Positions 44,272 to 54,409 of a stretch of DNA of 64,000 nucleotides are shown one piece after another; within the stretch, counting starts at the first letter, position 1; each line of letters begins with the position of its first letter. Position numbers and translations under genes: made by a program. This DNA is from Pseudoalteromonas arctica A 37-1-2 (lineage in GTDB: Bacteria > Pseudomonadota > Gammaproteobacteria > Enterobacterales > Alteromonadaceae), in NCBI RefSeq assembly GCF_000238395.3, contig NZ_CP011025.1:496001-560000 (forward strand), read 5' to 3'. The notes under the pieces were generated by a model, which did not search any database, was not told the origin of the DNA, and saw nothing but the letters and a program-made list of their open reading frames with translations.

Positions 44272-44487
44272 TTAAAATTTATCTGATATTTCATGAGCTA
44301 ACCTATGAATTCTAGGTGCTGAGACAAATGATATAACTCCAGCAGCTGGCCACGCTAGAAACCACGCGGACATCCAATAGTTGATAAAGCTATTTATCAA
44401 ACCCATGTTGATATAAGTAACCCAAGCTGACATAAAAAAAGTAAGTACAAAAGACATTAATATTGCGAAAATAAAGCGATGCTTCAT
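44272..44487 (-). CDS. DUF2798 small membrane protein
   Basis: 71 residues with two membrane helices (FIFAILMSFVLTFFMSAWVT and WMSAWFLAWPAAGVISFV) and the DUF2798 ending PRIHRLAHEI. Function is unknown; the family is often next to LysR regulators. It is divergent from the LysR gene with a 108-base gap, so it is a likely target of it. Confidence 0.75.
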   Translation of the reverse strand: MKHRFIFAILMSFVLTFFMSAWVTYINMGLINSFINYWMSAWFLAWPAAGVISFVSAPRIHRLAHEISDKF

Positions 44488-44595
44488 CTAAATTTCTCCT
44501 ATATTCATTTTAAGTGATGGAATATAGTTTATGGGCTTACATATCTGTAGTATATACGTAGAATTAATAATCCCATTTACATATTTGTAAAGACA

Positions 44596-45483
44596 ATGCT
44601 TGATAACCTTAAAATTTTTATAACTGTTGCCGAGTTGAAAAGTTTAACGCGTGGAGCAGAGAGCCTTGGGATGACTATTGCCACGGTTTCAAGGCGTTTA
44701 CACGAGCTAGAGAAAAAACTAGGGTGCGAGTTATGTCATCGTTCTAATAAAGGACTAACTCTTACTAATGCGGGGCAAGTTTATTATGAGGAAACCGCCA
44801 GCTTTATACATGAGCTGGATATACGACTTTTAAATTTAGATAATGCCCTCAATAGTTTGAGTGGTGAACTTAAGGTAATGGTTCCTACAAATATCGGTAG
44901 CGGGCCCCTTAATGAGTTCTGGCGAAATTTCACTGTTAATAACCCTGATATTTTGCTCAATATTACATTAGGTGACCCAGATGACGATGTAATCTCTAAC
45001 CAGATTGATATTGCTATTCGCTCAGGCCCTCAAGAAAATTCATCTCTAGTACAAAAAAAAATCGGCTCGATTAGTTCTGTATTAGTGATATCGCCAAGTT
45101 ATAAAAAACTTCTACCTAAAACGGTATCTCAATTAAAATCCTGTCCGAGTATTGCTGCTAATTTATTCAAAGACTGGGCTTTAACAAATGACGAAGAAAA
45201 GTATATTTACCCCAAAAAGCATAATCATATAAGTAACGATATGAGCATTACTTTAAACTTGGTCAAGGCTGGATCAGGAATAGCTCTTCTGCCGATGAGT
45301 ATGGTTTACAATGAAATTGAAAATGGTGAAGTAGAGCGGGTATTGCCCTTATGGAGTGGCGAACCACGCGAAATATCACTTCTGTGGCCAAAAAAAAGAG
45401 CGTTATCAAAACGAGCAATAAAATTTCGAGATGAGTTAATTGCATTTCTGGAAAAACAAAAATGGTTTAATGTGAATTTTTAG
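44596..45483 (+). CDS. LysR-family transcriptional regulator
   Basis: 295 residues. N-terminal winged HTH (LKIFITVAELKSLTRGAESL, then ATVSRRLHELEKKLGC) and a two-lobed effector domain (IDIAIRSGP, LVKAGSGIALLPMSMV). The short AAxxLG helix and the IRSGP block resemble the CrgA/AaeR-like subgroup. It probably controls the divergent DUF2798 gene. The ligand is not predictable. Confidence 0.85.
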   Translation: MLDNLKIFITVAELKSLTRGAESLGMTIATVSRRLHELEKKLGCELCHRSNKGLTLTNAGQVYYEETASFIHELDIRLLNLDNALNSLSGELKVMVPTNIGSGPLNEFWRNFTVNNPDILLNITLGDPDDDVISNQIDIAIRSGPQENSSLVQKKIGSISSVLVISPSYKKLLPKTVSQLKSCPSIAANLFKDWALTNDEEKYIYPKKHNHISNDMSITLNLVKAGSGIALLPMSMVYNEIENGEVERVLPLWSGEPREISLLWPKKRALSKRAIKFRDELIAFLEKQKWFNVNF

Positions 45484-46071
45484 CATTGAGGTTGCACTTC
45501 CATTTTGTCCCTGTGCGCTATCTTCATCTATATCAGACTCTGAAATCGGGTCTGGCATAGGTGCAGATTTAAGCATCGTTCTGTTCTGATACTTCCAAGA
45601 TATTGTCAATTCTAACAGTGCTCTTTAGTTTTCTATGGTCAAGTAGAAGCTAACAGGCTCTTAAATTTTTAATCTTTTTATATTAGTGATGGCTTAGTTC
45701 CGCTTAGAGCGAAAAATCAGACATTAGAATAGGTAGAAATTTAGCCCTTAAATCGTAAATACTGAAATTCTACCGATTACTTTATTTGCGTACTGACAAT
45801 GCCTATTTGTCAACGACAAACTAAAGAGTAACTTTAAATTAATATGTCATTGTATGGTTGTATTTTATGTCAGTGAATGGTTGCAGGTTATCTATAAGTG
45901 ATTGATATATTTATCCAGTGCTTGTCATGCTTTGCATGCAGCGACAATTTACCCCTGTAAGAATCGTTATATTGGGTTTGATCATAGGATCTAGCCTTTT
46001 GAATCTAGGATCTTATTACATTTTCATGTTAGAATTTGCGCAATTTTTTGGCATAGCAAAGTAGCACAGTA
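45484..46071. other. 588-base stretch without a gene
   Basis: No coding frame seen. It holds one dispersed CCGCTTAGAGCG fragment (about 45691) and a near-palindrome around GGATCTAG/CTAGGATC (45987-46011). The trmJ promoter must lie at its right end. Confidence 0.5.
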
Positions 46072-46797
46072 ATGATCTTAGATGATATTCGCATTGTTTT
46101 AGTTAACACGTCACATTCCGGCAATATTGGTTCGGCGGCTCGCGCCATGAAAACCATGGGTTTATCAAAACTTTATTTAGTTGATCCTGCTTGCGAAATA
46201 GACAGCCAAGCAAGTGCATTAGCTGCAGGCGCAACTGATGTTTTAGGCAATGCAGTTATTGTAGGTACCGTTGAAGAAGCTATCGCTGACTGTACATTAA
46301 CGATTGGCACAAGTGCGCGTTCTCGTACGCTTTCGTGGCCAATGGTTGAACCACGTGAATGTGGTGAAAAGCTCGTTGCTGAAGCCGTAAATGGTCCTGT
46401 AGCGCTAGTATTTGGTCGTGAAAACAGTGGTTTAACTAATGAAGAATTACAGCTTTGTAATTACCATGTATGTATTCCTGCTAACCCAGAGTACAGCTCG
46501 CTTAATTTAGCTATGGCCGTACAAACACTTAGCTACGAAACTCGCATGGCATTTTTAAATCAACAACCTAAAAAGGTTGAAGAAGACGATGCAGTTTACC
46601 CAAGCTCAAAGCAAATAGAGCTGTTTTATGATCACCTTGAAGACACGTTGTTTAAAACAGGTTTTATCATCAAGCAACACCCTGGTTTAGTTATGACTAA
46701 ATTACGCCGTTTGTTTAACCGAGCTCACCCTGAAGATGCTGAAATGAATATTTTACGCGGTATTCTCACCTCAATTAATAAGGCTATCCCTAAGTAA
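46072..46797 (+). CDS. trmJ: tRNA (Cm32/Um32) 2'-O-methyltransferase TrmJ
   Basis: 241 residues. SPOUT fold with [21 protein letters not shown] at the N-terminus, motif 2 [16 protein letters not shown] and motif 3 [17 protein letters not shown] forming the knotted SAM site. It methylates position 32 in the anticodon loop. It lies upstream of iscR as in many gammaproteobacteria, separated by the IscR-box region. Confidence 0.93.
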   Translation: MILDDIRIVLVNTSHSGNIGSAARAMKTMGLSKLYLVDPACEIDSQASALAAGATDVLGNAVIVGTVEEAIADCTLTIGTSARSRTLSWPMVEPRECGEKLVAEAVNGPVALVFGRENSGLTNEELQLCNYHVCIPANPEYSSLNLAMAVQTLSYETRMAFLNQQPKKVEEDDAVYPSSKQIELFYDHLEDTLFKTGFIIKQHPGLVMTKLRRLFNRAHPEDAEMNILRGILTSINKAIPK

Positions 46798-46844
46798 CTT
46801 AGGTATAGCTATTAGTTATAAAAGACCTAGACTAATTAACGCGC

Positions 46845-46950
46845 TAATACTTGACTAAATTACTCAGGTAATTACAATGGCTGTAATACTTGACTAAATT
46901 ACTCAGGTAATTACAATGGCTGTAATACTTGACCAAAGAGGTCAAGTATT
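46845..46950. promoter_or_regulatory. tandem 39-bp IscR-box repeats upstream of iscR
   Basis: Two identical 39-bp copies (46845-46883 and 46884-46922), each with an IscR type-1-like box TACTTGACTAAATTACTCAG. A third partial copy at 46923 turns into a perfect hairpin AATACTTGACC / GGTCAAGTATT (46924-46950). The box also occurs at the promoter itself (47014-47040). Confidence 0.75.
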
Positions 46951-47013
46951 GAAAGTTTGTTAACTCTACAATTTAAAAAGTAAGAGTTTATAAATCAAAT
47001 TTTTATCAAGTGA

Positions 47014-47073
47014 TAATACTTGACTAATTTACTCTGATAATTAAAATTTGCACTCTTTTGTGCAGGGGGCGTT
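47014..47073 (+). promoter_or_regulatory. iscR promoter with IscR type-1 box
   Basis: TTGACT at 47020-47025, 16-base spacer, TAAAAT at 47042-47047. The box TACTTGACTAATTTACTCTG overlaps the -35, so [2Fe-2S]-IscR would repress by blocking polymerase, as in Escherichia coli. CAGGGGG (from 47063) is the ribosome-binding site of iscR. Confidence 0.75.
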
Positions 47074-47565
47074 ATGAAGTTAACATCAAAAGGCAGATAT
47101 GCCGTTACAGCTATGCTGGATGTTGCACTACACACAGGTGTAGGTCCTGTAGCCCTTGCTGATATTTCACAAAGACAAGAAATTTCTTTGTCTTACCTTG
47201 AACAATTATTTGCTCGTTTACGTAAAAATGGCCTAGTAAGTTCTGTTCGTGGACCTGGTGGTGGTTATTTACTAGGGCGTGAAGCGAGCGTTATCTCTGT
47301 TGGCGATATTATTAGCGCCGTAGACGAATCGGTCGATGCTACACGTTGCCAAGGTGCCGATACCGGCTGTCAGAGTGGTATGCGTTGTTTAACACATAAT
47401 TTGTGGTCAGACCTAAGCGCACGCATAGAAGAATTTTTGAATAATATTACCCTTGCTGAATTGGTGGAAAAATCAGATGTGAAAGAAATAGCATCGCGCC
47501 AAGATAACAGTATTAATAATGCAATTAAGCAGTTGGAAAACATTCAAGTAAGCTGTCAACTTTAA
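47074..47565 (+). CDS. iscR: iron-sulfur cluster regulator IscR
   Basis: 163 residues. Rrf2-family winged helix ([35 protein letters not shown]) and the three cluster cysteines in [14 protein letters not shown]. It senses [2Fe-2S] status and represses its own operon through the boxes upstream. Confidence 0.96.
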   Translation: MKLTSKGRYAVTAMLDVALHTGVGPVALADISQRQEISLSYLEQLFARLRKNGLVSSVRGPGGGYLLGREASVISVGDIISAVDESVDATRCQGADTGCQSGMRCLTHNLWSDLSARIEEFLNNITLAELVEKSDVKEIASRQDNSINNAIKQLENIQVSCQL

Positions 47566-47589
47566 GGTTGACCTGCAGCGGAGAGAGAA

Positions 47590-48807
47590 ATGAAGTTACC
47601 GATTTATTTAGATTACGCAGCGACCACGCCTGTTGACGAACGTGTTGCTAAAGAAATGATGCAATGCCTGACAATGGACGGTAAGTTTGGTAATCCTGCG
47701 TCACGCTCACACCGTTTTGGTTGGCAAGCAGAAGAAGCTGTTGACCAAGCACGTACAGATATTGCTGATTTAATTAATGCAGACCCACGTGAAATTGTTT
47801 TCACATCGGGTGCAACAGAATCAAATAACCTTGCTATTAAAGGTGCTGCACAGTTTTACAAGAAAAAAGGTAAGCACGTTATTACCGCTAAAACTGAGCA
47901 TAAAGCAGTAATCGACACATGTCGTGAGCTTGAGCGCCAAGGTTTTGAAGTAACTTATATGGACGTTGAAGAAAACGGCCTACTTGATTTACAAAAACTT
48001 GCCGACACAATGCGTGACGACACAGTACTTGTAAGCATCATGCACGTTAATAACGAGCTAGGTGTAATTCAAGATATCGCGACTATTGGCGAAATGTGTC
48101 GCGAACGTAAAATTATGTTCCACGTAGATGCCGCGCAAAGCGCGGGTAAAGTATTAATCGACGTGCAACAGCTTAAAGTTGATTTTATGTCGTTCTCTGC
48201 ACATAAAGTGTATGGCCCTAAAGGTGTTGGCGCACTTTACGTTCGTCGTAAACCACGTGCTCGTCTTGAAGCGCAAATGCACGGTGGCGGACATGAACGC
48301 GGTATGCGCTCTGGTACACTAGCTACTCACCAATTAGTGGGTATGGGTACAGCGTTTAAAATTGCTAAGCAAGATTTCGAAAAAGATCACGCACACATCA
48401 GCGCCTTACGTAATCGTTTAATCGACGGCATTATGGCTGATATGGACGAAGTATACTTTAACGGCACGCAAGACCAATCAGTACCTGGCATTGTAAACAT
48501 CAGCTTTAACTTTGTTGAAGGTGAGTCGTTACTTATGGCAGTAAAAGACATTGCAGTATCGTCAGGTTCAGCCTGTACATCTGCAAGCTTAGAGCCTTCT
48601 TATGTATTACGTGCACTTGGCCGTAACGACGAATTAGCACATAGCTCAATTCGTTTTAGTATTGGTCGCTTTACTACCGAAGAAGAGATTGATTACACCG
48701 TCGAATTAATGAAAAACTCTATCGGTCGCCTACGTGAGATGTCTCCACTTTGGGAGATGCATCAAGAAGGTATTGATTTAGATTCAGTTGAATGGGCTCA
48801 CCACTAA
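47590..48807 (+). CDS. iscS: cysteine desulfurase IscS
   Basis: 405 residues, the normal length. PLP lysine in [12 protein letters not shown] and the mobile-loop catalytic cysteine in [14 protein letters not shown]. It donates sulfur to IscU and to tRNA thiolation. It follows iscR by 24 bases. Confidence 0.97.
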   Translation: MKLPIYLDYAATTPVDERVAKEMMQCLTMDGKFGNPASRSHRFGWQAEEAVDQARTDIADLINADPREIVFTSGATESNNLAIKGAAQFYKKKGKHVITAKTEHKAVIDTCRELERQGFEVTYMDVEENGLLDLQKLADTMRDDTVLVSIMHVNNELGVIQDIATIGEMCRERKIMFHVDAAQSAGKVLIDVQQLKVDFMSFSAHKVYGPKGVGALYVRRKPRARLEAQMHGGGHERGMRSGTLATHQLVGMGTAFKIAKQDFEKDHAHISALRNRLIDGIMADMDEVYFNGTQDQSVPGIVNISFNFVEGESLLMAVKDIAVSSGSACTSASLEPSYVLRALGRNDELAHSSIRFSIGRFTTEEEIDYTVELMKNSIGRLREMSPLWEMHQEGIDLDSVEWAHH

Positions 48808-48848
48808 TAGTGTGAGCACATACCCTAGCAGGTAATGAGGATAGAATA

Positions 48849-49232
48849 ATGGCTTATAGTGATAAAGTAATCGACCACGTAGAAAACCCACGTAACGTAG
48901 GTACTCTAGATAAGAATGATCCGTCAGTGGCAACGGGTATGGTAGGCGCACCAGCATGTGGTGACGTAATGAAATTGCAAATTAAAGTATCTGCCGAAGG
49001 CGTTATTGAAGATGCAAAATTCAAAACCTACGGTTGTGGTAGCGCAATTGCTTCATCTTCACTTGTAACAGAGTGGGTTAAAGGCAAAACGCTAGACGAA
49101 GCAGCGACAATTAAAAACACTGATATCAGTGCAGAGCTTGAATTACCACCAGTGAAAATTCACTGTTCAATTTTAGCCGAAGACGCAATTCAAGCAGCAA
49201 TTGCAGACTACAAAAGCAAACAAGCGAAGTAA
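48849..49232 (+). CDS. iscU: Fe-S scaffold IscU
   Basis: 127 residues. Three cluster cysteines in GAPACGD, YGCGSA and IHCSIL, and the HscA-binding motif as LPPVKI (LPPVK). The scaffold on which clusters are built with IscS. Confidence 0.97.
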   Translation: MAYSDKVIDHVENPRNVGTLDKNDPSVATGMVGAPACGDVMKLQIKVSAEGVIEDAKFKTYGCGSAIASSSLVTEWVKGKTLDEAATIKNTDISAELELPPVKIHCSILAEDAIQAAIADYKSKQAK

Positions 49233-49244
49233 GAAGAGAAACTC

Positions 49245-49568
49245 ATGGCAGTGACATTGACAGATGCGGCAGCAAACCGCGTACAATCATTTTTAGCAAA
49301 CCGCGGTAAAGGTTTAGGCCTGCGCGTTGGCATTAAAACGACGGGCTGTTCAGGTCTTGCTTATGTACTTGAGTTTGTTGACGATTTAAACGAAGACGAT
49401 GAAACTTTTGCGGCTAAAGGTGTCACATTAATTGTTGACGCTAAAAGCTTAGTTTACATCGATGGCACAGAGCTCGACTACACTAAAGAAGGCTTAAATG
49501 AAGGGTTTAAATTTAGAAACCCGAATCAAGCAGATGAGTGTGGTTGTGGCGAAAGCTTTACCGTTTAA
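49245..49568 (+). CDS. iscA: A-type Fe-S carrier IscA
   Basis: 107 residues with the three carrier cysteines in [10 protein letters not shown] and ECGCGESF. Delivers clusters to target proteins. It lies 12 bases after iscU. Confidence 0.96.
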   Translation: MAVTLTDAAANRVQSFLANRGKGLGLRVGIKTTGCSGLAYVLEFVDDLNEDDETFAAKGVTLIVDAKSLVYIDGTELDYTKEGLNEGFKFRNPNQADECGCGESFTV

Positions 49569-49595
49569 GCTTTAAATATTTTTGTAGTATAAATA

Positions 49596-49630
49596 AGCCC
49601 TGCCAGTAAATGTAGGGCTTTGTTATTTTT
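49596..49630 (+). terminator. intra-operon hairpin between iscA and hscB
   Basis: AAGCCCT / AGGGCTT arms followed by TTGTTATTTTT. It looks like a partial terminator that could lower hscBA-fdx relative to iscRSUA. Confidence 0.6.
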
Positions 49631-49663
49631 GAAATTAATTTCTGAATTTTATTGGTTGAAGTT

Positions 49664-50191
49664 ATGCGTTACTTTGAATTATTTGCAATACCAGTTGATT
49701 ACAATATTGATTTAGCAACGGTTAACAAGCACTACTTGGAATTACAGCGTACTGTACATCCAGATCGCCACGCGAATGCGAGCAGCCGCGATAAGTTAAT
49801 GGCAGTGCAAAGTGCCGCCGAAATTAACGATGCACTACAAACATTAAAGCACCCAGTAAAACGTGCTGAGTATATGTTGAGCGAGCTAGGCGTTGATATT
49901 CGTGCAGAGCAGCAAACCTTGCAAGATCCAATGTTTTTAATGCAGCAAATGGAACTTCGCGAAGAGCTTGAAGAGCTAACATCGTCGCGCGATCCTGATA
50001 CCGCCATTGCAAATTTTGAAAAACAAATTAAGCAACTAAACACGCAGTACAGTGCACAACTTGCCGAGCAACTCGCAAGTAACGATGAGCAGCAATATCA
50101 ACTTGCCGCAGATAATATTCGTAAACTGAAGTTTGTTTATAAGTTACGTGACGAACTAGAGCGTATTGAAGACAGTTTATTTGACGATTAA
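49664..50191 (+). CDS. hscB: J-domain co-chaperone HscB
   Basis: 175 residues from the ATG at 49664 ([10 protein letters not shown], as in the family); a TTG 12 bases earlier is in frame. HPD motif in TVHPDRHA. It brings IscU to HscA and stimulates its ATPase. Confidence 0.94.
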   Translation: MRYFELFAIPVDYNIDLATVNKHYLELQRTVHPDRHANASSRDKLMAVQSAAEINDALQTLKHPVKRAEYMLSELGVDIRAEQQTLQDPMFLMQQMELREELEELTSSRDPDTAIANFEKQIKQLNTQYSAQLAEQLASNDEQQYQLAADNIRKLKFVYKLRDELERIEDSLFDD

Positions 50192-50232
50192 TTACTTGCT
50201 GCAAAGCGAGCAACACGAGTTTAAAGAGCATT

Positions 50233-52095
50233 ATGGCATTATTGCAAATTGCTGAGCCGGGGCAGAGCGCGGCACCACACGAACATAAACTAGCGATTGG
50301 TATTGACCTTGGTACAACTAATTCATTGGTTGCAACAGTGCAAAGTGGCGAAGCCCGCACGTTAACTGATGATCTTGGCGCGGCTATGTTACCGTCGGTT
50401 GTTCGTTATCAAGCAGGCGGTATTACTGTTGGCGCAGAAGCTGCAAAAGCAGCAACGCAAGACCCTGCCAACACGCTTATTTCGGTTAAGCGTTTTTTAG
50501 GTAAAACTCAGGCTGAAATAGAGCAAAGTTATGGCCAGCTACCGTATGAATTTTGTGAGCACAATGGTGCACTAGCAATAGAAACTGTGGCAGGTAAAAT
50601 CAGTCCAATTAAAGCATCAAGCCATATTTTAGCTGCATTAAAAGCACGAGCTGAGCAAAGTTTTGGTAATCAAGAGATTTTAGGTGCTGTGATCACAGTG
50701 CCAGCGTACTTTGATGACGCACAGCGCCAAAGTACTAAAGATGCCGCAGAACTTGCTGGCATTAACGTACTACGTTTATTAAATGAGCCAACAGCAGCAG
50801 CGGTTGCTTATGGTTTAGACTCTGGCCAAGAAGGTATTATTGCTGTTTACGATTTAGGCGGTGGTACATTTGATATATCAGTACTTAGATTACACCAAGG
50901 TGTGTTTGAAGTAATGGCAACTGGCGGCGATTCAAGCCTCGGTGGTGATGACTTTGACTCACTACTTGTTGATTACTTTAAGCAGCAAACTGGTGTGTCA
51001 GCGTTGTCACCTTCAGTTTTACGTTTATTCATCAATAAAGCAAAAGCCTGTAAAGAAGCGCTAAGCCAATACGCAAAAGTGAATGTGGGCCTTGAGTTTG
51101 ACGATCAAAAATACGCCGTTGAAGTAACGCGCGAAACGTTTGACGAAATGGCTATGCCTCTCGTTAAAAAAACACTGCGTTCGTGTCGCCGTGCTGTAAA
51201 AGATGCTGGCATAGAAAACGACGAAGTACTGCAAGTTATTATGGTAGGCGGTTCAACCCGTATGCCACTGGTACGTAGCCAGGTACACAGCTTTTTTGAT
51301 AAAGAACCACTAACTTCAATCGACCCTGATCGTGTTGTAGCCCTAGGTGCTGCGCTTCAAGCCGACGTGTTAATTGGCAATAAGCCAGATTCTGACATGT
51401 TATTGCTTGATGTATTACCGTTATCGCTAGGTCTTGAAACTATGGGTGGTTTGGTTGAAAAAATCATTCCGCGTAATACGACAATTCCGGTAGCACGCGC
51501 GCAAGAATTTACGACGTTTAAAGACGGCCAAACAGCTATGTCATTACATGTGCTGCAAGGCGAGCGTGAGCTTGTTGATGATTGTCGTTCGCTTGCTAAG
51601 TTTAGCTTAAAAGGTATTCCACCAATGGCGGCAGGCGCTGCGCATATTCGTGTAACCTTTAAAGTTGATGCTGATGGCCTATTAAGTGTTTCAGCTATGG
51701 AAAAATCAACAGGCGTACAAGCTGAAATTCAAGTTAAGCCTTCGTTTGGTTTATCTGACGACCAAGTAGCTAACATGCTAAAAGAGTCAATGAGCAACGC
51801 TAAAGGCGACATGCAAGCACGTATGCTTAAAGAGCAACAAGTAGAAGCATTACGCGTAATAGAAGCGCTTAATGCATCACTTGCAGCCGATGCTGCATTA
51901 CTTGACGATATGCAACTTGCTAACTTACGCGCTGAAATTGCAGAACTGGTAAAAGTGCGCGAAAATGCACAAGAGCCTGGCGAAATTAAAGCAGCTATCG
52001 AAAAAGTCGATAATGCGAGTAGCGACTTTGCATCGCGTAGAATGGATGCATCAATTAAAAAGGCCCTTACAGGGCAGTCAGTAGACAACATTTAA
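50233..52095 (+). CDS. hscA: Hsp70-type chaperone HscA
   Basis: 620 residues. ATPase domain with [13 protein letters not shown] and [13 protein letters not shown], and a substrate domain for the IscU LPPVK motif. Works with HscB in cluster release. Confidence 0.96.
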   Translation: MALLQIAEPGQSAAPHEHKLAIGIDLGTTNSLVATVQSGEARTLTDDLGAAMLPSVVRYQAGGITVGAEAAKAATQDPANTLISVKRFLGKTQAEIEQSYGQLPYEFCEHNGALAIETVAGKISPIKASSHILAALKARAEQSFGNQEILGAVITVPAYFDDAQRQSTKDAAELAGINVLRLLNEPTAAAVAYGLDSGQEGIIAVYDLGGGTFDISVLRLHQGVFEVMATGGDSSLGGDDFDSLLVDYFKQQTGVSALSPSVLRLFINKAKACKEALSQYAKVNVGLEFDDQKYAVEVTRETFDEMAMPLVKKTLRSCRRAVKDAGIENDEVLQVIMVGGSTRMPLVRSQVHSFFDKEPLTSIDPDRVVALGAALQADVLIGNKPDSDMLLLDVLPLSLGLETMGGLVEKIIPRNTTIPVARAQEFTTFKDGQTAMSLHVLQGERELVDDCRSLAKFSLKGIPPMAAGAAHIRVTFKVDADGLLSVSAMEKSTGVQAEIQVKPSFGLSDDQVANMLKESMSNAKGDMQARMLKEQQVEALRVIEALNASLAADAALLDDMQLANLRAEIAELVKVRENAQEPGEIKAAIEKVDNASSDFASRRMDASIKKALTGQSVDNI

Positions 52096-52106
52096 GAGAG
52101 ATTAGA

Positions 52107-52445
52107 ATGCCACAAATTGTTTTTCTTCCACATCCTGAATTATGTCCTGACGGCGCTGCAATTGAAGCTCCTACAGGCCAAACGGTACTCGACGCTGCAC
52201 TTAAAAATGGCATTAGCATTGCACATGCCTGCGAAAAGTCGTGTGCATGTACTACGTGTCATTTAGTGATTCGTGAAGGATTTGATTCACTACAAGAGAG
52301 TGATGAGCTAGAAGATGACATGCTAGATAAAGCATGGGGCTTAGAGCCTGAGTCACGCCTTGGTTGCCAAGCAATTATAAGAGATGAAGACTTAGTGGTT
52401 GAAATACCTAAGTACAATCTCAATATCGTTAATGAAGAGCACTAG
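52107..52445 (+). CDS. fdx: [2Fe-2S] ferredoxin of the isc operon
   Basis: 112 residues. Adrenodoxin-type cluster motif CEKSCACTTCH plus the fourth cysteine in RLGCQA. It supplies electrons for cluster assembly. No iscX follows; the operon ends here. Confidence 0.96.
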   Translation: MPQIVFLPHPELCPDGAAIEAPTGQTVLDAALKNGISIAHACEKSCACTTCHLVIREGFDSLQESDELEDDMLDKAWGLEPESRLGCQAIIRDEDLVVEIPKYNLNIVNEEH

Positions 52446-52465
52446 TTTTTAACGATGTATATATT

Positions 52466-52496
52466 AAAAGCCGCTGTTTGATACAGCGGCTTTTTT
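52466..52496 (+). terminator. rho-independent terminator of the isc operon
   Basis: AAAAGCCGCTGT / ACAGCGGCTTTT stem followed by T-run, 21 bases past the fdx stop. Confidence 0.85.
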
Positions 52497-52693
52497 GTTT
52501 CAAAAAAGCATTTATAAACACGTAGCAGCGACTTTATGTCGCGTTTTTAAATCTCAAACGTTTTAAGTTAAATTTTTCTAATCTCAAACTTGAACATCAA
52601 AATGATCACGTATTTTTCAGATTATATAAACGCGGGGTAAACCCGCTGCTAAGAGTTCAACCCAATCCCTAAAATCTATTTCGGAGGTTTATT

Positions 52694-54121
52694 TTGAGTA
52701 ATCTTATTTTCTCAGACTCATTTATTAACGGCGAATTTTATAAAACTGATACGCACTTTAGCGTTAACGATCCCGCGACCGAAAAAAGTATTATTGATGT
52801 AAGCGATATTGACGAGCAGGGTGTAAATAGCGCAATAGCTGCAGCTCAAGGGGCTTTTGTTAAATTAAAAGCGACGAATGCCACCGAGCGAAGCGAAACG
52901 TTGATGCGCTGGTATGAGCTAGTTATAAAACACAAGCAAACACTTGCAGAGCTTATGACCAAAGAGCAAGGCAAACCGCTCAAAGAATCCCTTGGCGAAA
53001 TTAATTACGGTGCAGGTTTTATCAAATGGTTTGCAGAAGAAGCCAAACGTAGTTACGGAGATGTAATTCCGCCAACAGATGACTCGCATCGTTTAACCAG
53101 CTTTAAGCAGCCTGTAGGTGTTGTAGCTGGTATTACGCCGTGGAACTTCCCTGTTGCTATGGTTACTCGTAAAGTAGCTCCAGCTTACGCTGCGGGCTGT
53201 AGCTTTATACTTAAACCTTCTGAACATACGCCATTATGCGCTATCGCACTTGCTTATCTGGCCGATCAAGCTGGTTTTGTTAAAGGTGCATTTAATGTAC
53301 TGGTTTCACAAGATGCCAAAACAGTAGGTAAAATGCTGACTGACTCAGAAGTCGTGCGTAAGTTTACATTTACCGGCTCTACCGGTGTAGGTAAGCAGTT
53401 GCTATCTCAATGTGCAGACACAATTAAACGCACCTCGATGGAGCTTGGCGGCAATGCGCCTTTTATCATTTTTGATAATGCAGATTTAGATGAAGCTGTA
53501 GAAGGGCTAATGGCGGCTAAATTTAGAAATAGTGGGCAGGCATGTGTTGCTGCAAACCGTATCTTTATACAGCGTAATATTCTCGACAAAGTACTGTCAA
53601 AAATCACGCCTAAGGTTGCAGCGCTAAAAGTGGCAAATGGTTTTGAAGACGATGTTGATATTGGCCCACTCATTTACCCTAAAGCCAAAGATAAAGTACA
53701 ACAGTTAGTACAAGACGCACTCGATAAAGGTGCTACGTTGATTGGCGATAATAGTGACTTAGGTGGCAGCTTTCAAAACCCATTAATAGTAAACAACGTA
53801 ACTACTGACATGGATATTTACCACGAAGAAGTATTTGGTCCAGTATTAACGGTTATTCCTTTTGATGAAGAAAGTGAAGTGCTTGCACTTGCTAACGATG
53901 TACCATTTGGTCTGGCAGCCTATTTTTACAGCCAAAATATTAAGCAAATTTACCGAGTTAGTGAAGGGCTTGAATTTGGTATGGTCGGCGTTAATGAAGG
54001 TGTTATATCAAACCCAGTAGCGCCATTTGGTGGTGTTAAGCAATCTGGTTTAGGCCGAGAAGGCGGTCATCAAGGGCTGGATGAGTACCTAGAAGAAAAG
54101 TACGTGTGTATTAAAATATAA
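52694..54121 (+). CDS. gabD: NAD(P)-dependent succinate-semialdehyde dehydrogenase
   Basis: 475 residues from a TTG start 6 bases after GGAGG. Aldehyde dehydrogenase with GITPWNFPVAMVTRK cofactor site, FTGSTGVGK, the glutamate base in MELGGNAPFIIF and the catalytic cysteine in GQACVAANR, closest in pattern to GabD. It converts succinate semialdehyde to succinate. No gabT neighbour, so the true substrate may differ. Confidence 0.85.
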   Translation: MSNLIFSDSFINGEFYKTDTHFSVNDPATEKSIIDVSDIDEQGVNSAIAAAQGAFVKLKATNATERSETLMRWYELVIKHKQTLAELMTKEQGKPLKESLGEINYGAGFIKWFAEEAKRSYGDVIPPTDDSHRLTSFKQPVGVVAGITPWNFPVAMVTRKVAPAYAAGCSFILKPSEHTPLCAIALAYLADQAGFVKGAFNVLVSQDAKTVGKMLTDSEVVRKFTFTGSTGVGKQLLSQCADTIKRTSMELGGNAPFIIFDNADLDEAVEGLMAAKFRNSGQACVAANRIFIQRNILDKVLSKITPKVAALKVANGFEDDVDIGPLIYPKAKDKVQQLVQDALDKGATLIGDNSDLGGSFQNPLIVNNVTTDMDIYHEEVFGPVLTVIPFDEESEVLALANDVPFGLAAYFYSQNIKQIYRVSEGLEFGMVGVNEGVISNPVAPFGGVKQSGLGREGGHQGLDEYLEEKYVCIKI

Positions 54122-54138
54122 CGCCCGTTAAGTTTATG

Positions 54139-54164
54139 AGCGCGAATTTACTTCGCGCTTTTTT
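54139..54164 (+). terminator. rho-independent terminator of gabD
   Basis: AGCGCGAA / TTCGCGCT stem with a 5-base loop and six T, 18 bases past the stop. Confidence 0.8.
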
Positions 54165-54323
54165 ATGACGTTAATATGGCAGATATATGAACTTTATCTT
54201 TTACTGTTGCTACACAGAGCACTAAATGCTACCTTTGGAGCCATATTTTTTGTTAATAAAACAACATAAAAAAACAAATAAAAAGTAAAAGGATTTCTAT
54301 AAGTAGAAATAACCCCGTGTGTA

Positions 54324-54350
54324 AATGCCACCGTATGGTGGCATTTTTTT
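54324..54350 (+). terminator. second terminator in the gabD-HD-GYP gap
   Basis: AATGCCACC / GGTGGCATT stem followed by seven T. It has no gene directly upstream on the plus strand beyond the gabD terminator, so it may end an unannotated small RNA lying within about 54190-54350. Confidence 0.65.
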
Positions 54351-54409
54351 GTTTGAATAGTTATAGACTGTAATAAGCGCATTTTGAATAAAGGCATGGC
54401 TTATAGGTG

